From assembly GCA_963707515.1 (NCBI GenBank), contig CAVPQI010000001.1, forward strand, positions 868,001 to 932,000: 64,000 nucleotides of DNA, given 5' to 3'. The notes under the pieces are model-generated. The model had not been told where the DNA came from. It saw only the letters and a list, made by a program, of their open reading frames with translations, and ran no database searches. Shown here piece by piece: positions 57,197-64,000 of this stretch (position 1 is the stretch's first letter; every line of letters begins with the position of its first letter). Made by a program: the position numbers and the translations under genes. Source of the stretch: Sva-07 sp963707515 (GTDB taxonomy: Bacteria > Actinomycetota > Acidimicrobiia > Acidimicrobiales > Ilumatobacteraceae).

Positions 57197-58171
57197 GTGG
57201 TGCAGCTGGACGAATCGGTGACCGAGATCGAGGCGGCGTCCCGGCCCGCCGGCTCGTCGCTGAACCCGGTACAGACGCGCACGCTCGACGCGTTGCGTCG
57301 CAGCGGCCCGCCGCTGGTGTTCGATCCGGCGCTCGTCGCCGACATCGAGGCCGAGATCCGCGAGGCGCTCGAGGAGTTCGCCAGCCGGCTCGACGAGGGT
57401 GAGGAGCTGTTCGTCAGCAAGCATCGCCTGGCGACGGCGCTCGACTGCGAGGAGTTCCACCTCATCCCCGACGACTTCGCCTGGACCCCGTCGACGGCCA
57501 AGGGCCAGGTGGCGCACCGGGCGATCCAGTTGCTGCTGTCGTGGCGCGGCGAGCCAACGCCCACCGACCTCGTCGACGAGGCGATGGCCCGGCTGGCCGG
57601 TGAGGAGCGGGGAATCGGTGACTGGATCGCCGGCCTCTCCCCCGCCGACGAGGCCGACCTGCGCGGGCAGTCGGTGGAGCGGGTGACGAAGTTCGTCGAG
57701 AGCTTCCCGCCGCTCGACAAGCGGGCCAACCCGGTCACCGAGGCGGCGGTGCGCTGGCCCAACGCCGGCCCGATCCTGCTGCAGGCGCGCGTCGACCTGA
57801 TGCTCGGCAGGCCCGAGGGCGCCGAGAGTCGCAAGGTGATCGTCGACCTGAAGACGGGTCGACCGAACCTCCGCCACCGCCAGGACCTCGGTTTCTACGC
57901 GCTGGTGGAGACACTGACGCGCAAGGTGCCGCCGCGGCGGGTGGCCACCTATTACCTCGATGCGTCCGAGGCGCAGACGGAGGACGTCAGCGAGCGGCTC
58001 CTGCGCAGTGCCGTGCGCCGCACGCTCGACGGCATCAACGTGCTCGTCGAACTCGAGTCGGAGGGACGGCCACCGGAGCGCCGTCCGGGGATGACGTGTC
58101 GCTGGTGCAGCCTGGCGCCCGAGTGCGAACCGGGGCGCACCTACCTCACCCGCCAGCGCGGCGACGACTGA
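57197..58171 (+). CDS. PD-(D/E)XK nuclease superfamily protein
   Basis: A 324-residue RecB/AddB-type nuclease fold. KGQVAHRAIQLLLSWRG carries the conserved histidine, ILLQARVDLMLGRPEG the first acidic residue, KVIVDLKTGRPNLRHRQDLGFYAL the D-x-K core and QxxxY segment. The C-terminal CRWCSLAPEC is a cysteine cluster like those binding 4Fe-4S in AddB/Cas4 proteins. It stands alone without helicase domains. The GTG at 57197 is the first start giving the folded domain. A repair role is inferred from the family. Confidence 0.8.
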   Translation: MVQLDESVTEIEAASRPAGSSLNPVQTRTLDALRRSGPPLVFDPALVADIEAEIREALEEFASRLDEGEELFVSKHRLATALDCEEFHLIPDDFAWTPSTAKGQVAHRAIQLLLSWRGEPTPTDLVDEAMARLAGEERGIGDWIAGLSPADEADLRGQSVERVTKFVESFPPLDKRANPVTEAAVRWPNAGPILLQARVDLMLGRPEGAESRKVIVDLKTGRPNLRHRQDLGFYALVETLTRKVPPRRVATYYLDASEAQTEDVSERLLRSAVRRTLDGINVLVELESEGRPPERRPGMTCRWCSLAPECEPGRTYLTRQRGDD

Positions 58172-58213
58172 TCCGCTCCGGACGCCCGAACGGGTGCACT
58201 AGCGTGCCCGAGC

Positions 58214-61200
58214 GTGTCGTTCGGGGGACGTCGCGCTGCCTCGCATGCAGCTCCGCTGCTGCTGGCGGCGTCACTGATCACCGCGATCACGGTGGCCGCG
58301 ACGGCGGCGCCGCAGGTGGCGACGACGGTCGACGCGGCCGCCGCGCTGAGCGTCACGCAGGACATCCCGAGCGACACGCTGATCGGTCGCAGCACACCGG
58401 TGACGCTGACGATCGTCAACGAGGGCGACACCACCGCCTACAACCTGGCGATCAGCGTCACGTTGCCACTCGGCGTGTCGGACACCGGGGCACCGCGGGC
58501 CCCCACCCGCACGATCACCACGACCGACGCCGCCGGCAACCCGACCGGGAGCGTCGTCGTGTGGGAGAACGTCGTCGACCTCCGCCCCGGCGTCGTCTTC
58601 AACTTCGACTACAACCTCAACTACGACCTCGGTGTCGGCGACGCCGCCTGGGAGGTCGGCGAGACCGCCGTCGTACCTGCCGCGGTGTTCGCCAGCGACG
58701 TCGACTCGGTCGTCCCCACGGTGACGGCGTCGCCGGGGACGACCAACGTCGTCGCCCTGCCGACCCCCGACCCACCCGACACGACCGCCGCGGCGCCGGG
58801 CCAAACGACGCTCGTGCCGGTGTTGCTGACCAAGAGCGAGCCGTCGCTCGAGGGTGAGCTGCTGCGCGGCGTCCACGACCAGCAGACGATCTACACGCTG
58901 CGCGCCGAGACGGGTACGGAAGGCGCCGTCGAGATCTCGACGCTCGACGACTACCTCCCGGCGGGCATCGAGTTCCTCGGGTGCGGCGACATCGACCACT
59001 CGACGAGCGAGGAGTACCCCGGGTCGGGATCGCTCGTCGAGGGCAACGTCGACGCGATCCCGGCCCCACTGTGCCTGCCGCCCGACCTCGTCGAGACCGT
59101 TGAGAACCCGGGCGGCCGGGTCGGCGTCTTCACCCACGTGCAGTGGGATCTGAGCGATCGCAGCCCGCTGCCCACCAACGACGTCATCGAACTGCAGTAC
59201 GTCGCCGGCATCCCGCTCCGCGAGAACACGATGACGTGGCCCGACGCGGTGCCGGCGACCGACGGGGCGCAGGCGGCCAACCTGGACAACAACACCGGCG
59301 CGGCGACCAAGCAGGTCGGCACGGGCACCACGTACACCAACGATGTCGCCCTGCAGACCGAGTTCGGTGGGATCGCCACCGCCGTCACCGCCGAGGAGAC
59401 CGTTGAAGCCGTCGACCTGTCGGTGCACAAGGTCGTCACGTCGCCGGCGATCGTCCAGGGGGCGATCTCCCGCTGGAGCCTGATCATCGAATCGTCCGAG
59501 TACGTCGTCACCGACGGCGTCGCCGATCTGCTCCTCGTCGACGTGACGCCCGACGGCACGTGCCCGATCGACGACGTGCCCCGTTCCCCGTCGTGCACGA
59601 CCGTGACGCTCCCGCCGCCGTCGGTGCCGTACTCGACCTACGCCCACGATCCCGGCGCCGGCACCACCCAGCTGACCTGGGACCTGTCGGCGTACGAGGT
59701 CGGACCGAATCAGATCGGCAGCATCGGGTTCTCGACCGAGGCGCTGACCGAGTACCACGACGGCGCGCCGGTCGCCGCCAACGACACGTGGTCGAACCAC
59801 GTCGACCTGACGGCCGAGGTGACGACGTTCGCCGAGAACGGGCCCGCCGATCCCGACACGTTCGTACCGGCCGAGGTCGACGACGACTCCGATCGTGGCC
59901 AGTCGGGCACCCCGGTGCAGTTCAACAAGGAGGTCGGCTACCCGGGCTCACCGGGGGCTCCGTGCGGGGACGGCACCGGCGTCGCCTGGCAGGACGATTC
60001 CGTGCTGGCGATCGGTCCCGGTGACCGCATCTGCTACCGCCTCACCATCGTGCCGCCGGACTCGCTCGACACGGTCGGGGCAACGCTCGTCGACTTCCTC
60101 CCGCCCGGTCAGCAGTTCGAGGCCAGCGAGGCGGGGCCGGAGAACGAGGTGCCGATCGAGAACGTCAGCCCCGTGTCGGTCACCGGCACGCCCGCCACCG
60201 GCCAGCGGATCCAGTGGCGGCTGCAGGGGTCACTTCCGCTCGAGCCCTCGCAGGTCGCACAGACGGTGTTCAGCGCGATCGTCACCAACAGCCCCGACCC
60301 GGCACCCGACGCCGGCACGTCAGGCGACCCGGCGCTCAACACGGCGCGTGTCAGCTTCGAGAACACCAACGGCGAGATCTTCGTCGTCCCCGACTCGGCC
60401 GGCGCGACGTTCGCCGAGGCCGAGCTGGCGCTGACGAAGGGCATCGTCACCACCGCCCCACCGGTCGGTCCGCCGACCAACTACGACCCGCCGGCGAACG
60501 ACGTCACCAACCTCGGCGGCGGCACGGTCGTCACGTACCGCATCGACGTGACGAACGAAGGCTCGCGTGACGCCGAGAACGTCTCGATCCGCGACCTCCT
60601 GCCGATCAACAACGACGGCCTCACCGCGGAGGATGCGACCTGCGTGCCGGGCGACGGCATCGGCACGATCTCCAACGGTGGGGTGTGCGTCGATGCGACG
60701 CCCGACCACATCCAGTGGGACGCGCTGACCGTCGCCGCCGGCACCACGCTGTCGCTCACCTACACGTGGACGCTGCCCGTCGACGAGCCGCCGTCGACCA
60801 GTTGGACCAACGTCGCCGGCGTTCGCAGCTACGAGACCCCGACCACCGCCGGCGTCCCGTTCGTGTACGTCCCGCGCCAGAACGTCGATCCCGAACTCGA
60901 ACCGGCGGCCAACACGACGCCGGCCGACGACGATGCCAACGTCAGCTCGCGCGGCGTGACGATGTCGAAGACGCGGACGACGCGGGTGACCGGGCCCGGC
61001 AACGCGGCGGGCAACCAGGCGACGATCGGCGAGATCATCGACTACACGGTGACGACCCGACAGGCGGCGGGCGCCAGCCTGGAGAACTTCGTGCTCACCG
61101 ACAGCCTCGTCAATCGCGGCCAGACGTTGGTGGCGGGCTCGGCGGGCGTCGCCGCACGCGAGGTGACCACCGGGGCGTCGTGTGCCACCGGCGGCGTCGA

Positions 61201-64000
61201 CATCAGCGGCGACTACACGCTCGACACCAGCGCCGCCAACGCCGTCGTGGTCACCAACACGGGTGTGTCGACGTCGCCGGTCGGATCCGACCACTGCGTG
61301 GTCCTGACGTTCGCGGCCACCGTCAACGACGTGCCGGTCGGGTCCGAAGCGCTCAACCGCCGGCCGAACTCGGTGACCAACCAGGCGGTCCTGACCTTCG
61401 ACGCGGACACCGGCGCCGGCACGCTCCCGCGGACGGTGCGCCAGAGCGTGTCGACGCAGGTCGTCGAACCGAACCTCGGGATCACCAAGCTCGCCGACCG
61501 GACCATCGTCTATCCGACCGACGAGGTCGAGTACACGCTGACGATCACCAACCGAACCGGGACGCAGGTCTCCGCCGCTCATGATCTGGTGGTCACCGAC
61601 ACGTTCAGCGACGAGGTCGCCACCGTCACGGCGGCGGGTGCGACCGTCGACCTCGCCGCCAACACGATCACGTGGGCAGCGCTGCCGGCCGACCCCGACG
61701 GTGACGGCACCGCCGGCCTCTCCCCTGGTGCCTCGTTCCAGCTCACCTACCTGGTGACGTTCGCCGGCGACCTGGTGTCGGCCGAGCAACTTCCGAACAC
61801 GGGGCGGGTGACGGGCACGTCCTTGGCCGGCGCGGTCCCCGGCGAGCGCAGTGGCGCCGACAGCGGGTCGCCGTGCTCGCCGGCGACGTGTCCCGGCTAC
61901 GACGCCAGCGCCACGTTCACGTTGACCGTCGGTGGGCCGACGATCACCAAGACCGCGCTGACGCCCGCTGCGACCGCTGGGTCGGATGTCGTCTACCTCG
62001 TCGAGGTCGGCTTTCCCGCCCACCTCGACTACGGCGACGACGTCACGCTCACCGACGACATGGCGCTCGGCGGCGTCGAGTTCGTCGAGACGATCGACAT
62101 CTCCTGCCTCGGTTGCACCCCCGCCGAGCTGCTTCGTCGCGGCACGTTCCTGGCCGGCGGCCCCACCTGGTCGCTCGGCGAGGTGCCGGCGATCGACAAC
62201 GCCCGGGCGGTCTTCTTCCTCTACCGGGCGCGGGTGAACAACGACGTGCCGACGGCCGGGCAGCCGGTGAGCGGCGACGTGCTGACGAACACGGCGACGC
62301 TCGCCTACACCGACCAGACGCCGCAGCTGACGATCGCCGACGACGCCGACGTGCCGATCGCCGAACCGGCGGTCACGTTGACCAAGCGGGTCGCGTCCCC
62401 GCTGGAGTCGGGGCTGCGCGAGACGACCCCGGACGATCCGGTTCCCGACGTCGCCGGCCTGACTGTCACGTACGAGCTGGCGTTGACGAACGCCGGCAAC
62501 CGGACGGCGTACGACGTCGACGTCACCGACCTCGTCGACTCGACGAGCGTCGCCGGCGGCGCCACCTGCACGGCCGGCACGCCGCGGGTGTCGACGACGA
62601 TCGTCTCCAGCGCCCCCGGCGCCGATCTCGTCGACGGCGAGCTGGGGACCGACGACGGCTGCCTCGCCTGGAACGTGCCGACGATCCTGCCGGGCCAGAC
62701 GATCACCATCGACTACCAGCTGACGATCGACGACGACTTCCCGCGGAGCGGGCTCGTCGACGGGCCGGAGATCATCAACGAGGCGACCGTCGCCACGTAC
62801 TTTGCGCTCGTCGACTACGAGCGCCAGGACAACCCCGACGTGCGCACCTACGGACCGCTCGACGCCGCCGGCCACGTCGACCTGGCGGGCGGCATCCTCG
62901 GCGACTTCGTCTGGCTCGACCTCAACGGCAACGGCGTCGAGGACAGCGGTGAGCCGGGGATCGCGGGCGTCGGCGTGGGCGTATCGATCGCCTCCGGGCC
63001 GATCTTCCCGCAGCCCGACCCGACCAACGGCGGCGGCCGCTGGGCGACCGGCACGGTCGACACGCCGACGCGCTGGCTGACGCCCGGCACGTACACCGTC
63101 ACCGTCGACGTCGCCGACCTGCCACCTGGCCTGACCAACACGTTCGACCCCGACGGCACGCTCGACTCGACGAACACGGCGCCGCTCGCCGAGAACGAGA
63201 TCGACCTCACCCGCGACTTCGGGTACGCCGGTTCGGCGACCGTCGGCGACACGGTGTGGATCGACGCCGACGACAACGGCGTCCAGGACGCCGGCGAGCC
63301 CGGCATCCCCGGCGTCGGGGTGACCGTCACCTGGCTCGGCCCCGATGGCGTCGTCGATGACGGTGGCGCTGACGGTGACGATGTCGTCTACTTCGACGGG
63401 GCGACGAACGCCTCCGGCAACTACCTGGTCGGGTTCCTGCCGGCAGGGCAGGTGCTCGTCGAGCTCGACGAGTCGACGTTGCCGGACCTCGGGCTCGTGC
63501 AGACCTACGACCCCGACTCGATCCTCGTCCACGACGCCCGCTCGACGCGCACGCTGACTGCCGGCCAGGTCGACCTCGACGCCGACTTCGGCTACCGCGG
63601 CACGTCGGCCGTCGGTGACCTGGTGTGGTTCGACCACGACGGCGACGGGGCCGTCGACGGCCTCGACGCCGGCATCCCCGGCATCACCGCGTCGGCGACG
63701 TGGGCGGGTTTCGACGGCGACATCCTCACGACCGCCGACAACGTCGGCTACCCCGCGGTGCTCACCGACGCCGACGGCGGCTACCTCGTCGGCGGGCTCC
63801 CTGCCGGCGACGTGCTGGTGGCCGTCAGCGGCCTGCCACCGGGGCTCGCCCAGACCTTCGACGCCGATGGCACCTTGGACGACGAGACGGTGCGGACGCT
63901 GCCGGCGGGAGGCGACGACCTCGACGCCGACTTCGGCTACACGGGCACGCTCACCGTTGGCGACCTGGTGTGGCTCGACGTCGACGGCAACGGCGCCGGT
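58214..64000 (+). CDS. Giant secreted DUF11/SdrD-type repeat protein, 3' end outside the window
   Basis: An uninterrupted frame of 1929 codons runs off the right edge. The N-terminus has a signal-like helix (APLLLAASLITAITVAATAAP). From about residue 40 to 1560 it is a string of DUF11-type beta-sandwich repeats, each with marks such as VTLTIVNEGDTTAYNLAI, VVTYRIDVTNEGSRDAENVSI, VEYTLTITNRTGTQVSAAHDLVV and VTYELALTNAGNRTAYDVDV. From about residue 1565 SdrD B-like repeats follow. Such proteins form cell-surface fibres or adhesins; a C-terminal anchor should lie beyond the window. The frame is intact, unlike many neighbours. Confidence 0.85.
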   Translation, partial: MSFGGRRAASHAAPLLLAASLITAITVAATAAPQVATTVDAAAALSVTQDIPSDTLIGRSTPVTLTIVNEGDTTAYNLAISVTLPLGVSDTGAPRAPTRTITTTDAAGNPTGSVVVWENVVDLRPGVVFNFDYNLNYDLGVGDAAWEVGETAVVPAAVFASDVDSVVPTVTASPGTTNVVALPTPDPPDTTAAAPGQTTLVPVLLTKSEPSLEGELLRGVHDQQTIYTLRAETGTEGAVEISTLDDYLPAGIEFLGCGDIDHSTSEEYPGSGSLVEGNVDAIPAPLCLPPDLVETVENPGGRVGVFTHVQWDLSDRSPLPTNDVIELQYVAGIPLRENTMTWPDAVPATDGAQAANLDNNTGAATKQVGTGTTYTNDVALQTEFGGIATAVTAEETVEAVDLSVHKVVTSPAIVQGAISRWSLIIESSEYVVTDGVADLLLVDVTPDGTCPIDDVPRSPSCTTVTLPPPSVPYSTYAHDPGAGTTQLTWDLSAYEVGPNQIGSIGFSTEALTEYHDGAPVAANDTWSNHVDLTAEVTTFAENGPADPDTFVPAEVDDDSDRGQSGTPVQFNKEVGYPGSPGAPCGDGTGVAWQDDSVLAIGPGDRICYRLTIVPPDSLDTVGATLVDFLPPGQQFEASEAGPENEVPIENVSPVSVTGTPATGQRIQWRLQGSLPLEPSQVAQTVFSAIVTNSPDPAPDAGTSGDPALNTARVSFENTNGEIFVVPDSAGATFAEAELALTKGIVTTAPPVGPPTNYDPPANDVTNLGGGTVVTYRIDVTNEGSRDAENVSIRDLLPINNDGLTAEDATCVPGDGIGTISNGGVCVDATPDHIQWDALTVAAGTTLSLTYTWTLPVDEPPSTSWTNVAGVRSYETPTTAGVPFVYVPRQNVDPELEPAANTTPADDDANVSSRGVTMSKTRTTRVTGPGNAAGNQATIGEIIDYTVTTRQAAGASLENFVLTDSLVNRGQTLVAGSAGVAAREVTTGASCATGGVDISGDYTLDTSAANAVVVTNTGVSTSPVGSDHCVVLTFAATVNDVPVGSEALNRRPNSVTNQAVLTFDADTGAGTLPRTVRQSVSTQVVEPNLGITKLADRTIVYPTDEVEYTLTITNRTGTQVSAAHDLVVTDTFSDEVATVTAAGATVDLAANTITWAALPADPDGDGTAGLSPGASFQLTYLVTFAGDLVSAEQLPNTGRVTGTSLAGAVPGERSGADSGSPCSPATCPGYDASATFTLTVGGPTITKTALTPAATAGSDVVYLVEVGFPAHLDYGDDVTLTDDMALGGVEFVETIDISCLGCTPAELLRRGTFLAGGPTWSLGEVPAIDNARAVFFLYRARVNNDVPTAGQPVSGDVLTNTATLAYTDQTPQLTIADDADVPIAEPAVTLTKRVASPLESGLRETTPDDPVPDVAGLTVTYELALTNAGNRTAYDVDVTDLVDSTSVAGGATCTAGTPRVSTTIVSSAPGADLVDGELGTDDGCLAWNVPTILPGQTITIDYQLTIDDDFPRSGLVDGPEIINEATVATYFALVDYERQDNPDVRTYGPLDAAGHVDLAGGILGDFVWLDLNGNGVEDSGEPGIAGVGVGVSIASGPIFPQPDPTNGGGRWATGTVDTPTRWLTPGTYTVTVDVADLPPGLTNTFDPDGTLDSTNTAPLAENEIDLTRDFGYAGSATVGDTVWIDADDNGVQDAGEPGIPGVGVTVTWLGPDGVVDDGGADGDDVVYFDGATNASGNYLVGFLPAGQVLVELDESTLPDLGLVQTYDPDSILVHDARSTRTLTAGQVDLDADFGYRGTSAVGDLVWFDHDGDGAVDGLDAGIPGITASATWAGFDGDILTTADNVGYPAVLTDADGGYLVGGLPAGDVLVAVSGLPPGLAQTFDADGTLDDETVRTLPAGGDDLDADFGYTGTLTVGDLVWLDVDGNGAG
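62900..64000 (+). repeat. SdrD B-like repeats within the giant surface protein
   Basis: Four openings of the motif GD-x-VW-x-D recur: GDFVWLDLNGNGVEDSGEPG near 62900, GDTVWIDADDNGVQDAGEPG near 63246, GDLVWFDHDGDGAVDGLDAG near 63614 and GDLVWLDVDGNGAG near 63958. The spacing is about 345-370 bases. The Asp/Asn-rich loops are EF-hand-like calcium sites of the family. The last copy is cut by the window end. Confidence 0.85.

Noticed and set aside
62900..64000. Regularly spaced repeats as a CRISPR array
   Set aside because: The spacing is about 350 bases and the repeats are diverged coding sequence for SdrD B-like domains. No cas gene is present, and I saw no CRISPR-like array elsewhere.

Overview
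The window is 64 kb of very GC-rich DNA. It has frequent GTG starts, many 4-bp ATGA/GTGA stop-start overlaps and densely packed genes. The gene mix (F420/FMN-type oxidase family, LytR_C protein, many FadD, crotonase and acyl-CoA dehydrogenase paralogues, DUF5996, Arr, Rrf2-linked cysDNC, a large DUF11/SdrD surface protein) suggests an actinobacterium. An Acidimicrobiia/Ilumatobacter-like marine lineage is the best guess; this is inference, since no rRNA or other marker gene is present.

Layout. 0-9 kb: a CinA-C amidase, a DODA-type dioxygenase with a DUF5996 neighbour, a complete ferric-iron ABC transporter (binding lipoprotein, fused double permease, ATPase), then a DUF2804 gene and a GH1-like glycosidase that are both riddled with single-base shifts, and a DksA-like zinc protein. 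9.6-29 kb: two TetR regulators meeting tail to tail, a small FMN oxidase family protein, an acyl-CoA synthetase preceded by a 54-residue stub of an acyl-CoA dehydrogenase, and a divergent APH-type kinase. Next comes a nine-gene operon running 24.6 to 14.6 kb on the minus strand: a Dpp/Opp-type ABC importer translationally coupled to crotonase, acyl-CoA synthetase, acyl-CoA dehydrogenase and a second crotonase. Matching palindromes (TTGAC-N6-GTCAA) lie upstream of both acyl-CoA units, so they look like one TetR regulon for uptake, CoA activation and beta-oxidation of an unidentified substrate. A siderophore-type FecBCD importer with a DtxR/IdeR-like box follows.

29-45 kb: tandem crcB fluoride exporters, a rifampin ADP-ribosyltransferase, a complete fructose PTS (EIIB'BC, 1-phosphofructokinase, EIIA-HPr-EI fusion), tRNA-Leu(UAA), a YhgE/Pip-type membrane protein, a winged-helix protein, a CaiB CoA-transferase with a quinone oxidoreductase, TspO, a P450-like protein coupled to a PEP mutase/isocitrate lyase family enzyme, and a divergent LysR. 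45-58 kb: a large secreted Tat lipoprotein of unknown function, an AIM24 protein, sulfate activation genes cysD and cysNC with a cysteine-free Rrf2 regulator, an OmpA-type envelope protein, a TauD-type dioxygenase, two broken secreted proteins, a LytR_C protein and a PD-(D/E)XK nuclease. 58-64 kb: the first 1929 codons of a giant secreted DUF11/SdrD-repeat protein that runs off the window.

Two sequence-level patterns stand out. (1) More than 20 reading-frame breaks, nearly all explicable as added bases, cluster in some genes and are absent from long stretches including the 5.8-kb giant gene; they look more like assembly error than gene death. (2) Two families of intergenic palindromes occur, two copies each, mostly at convergent gene ends.
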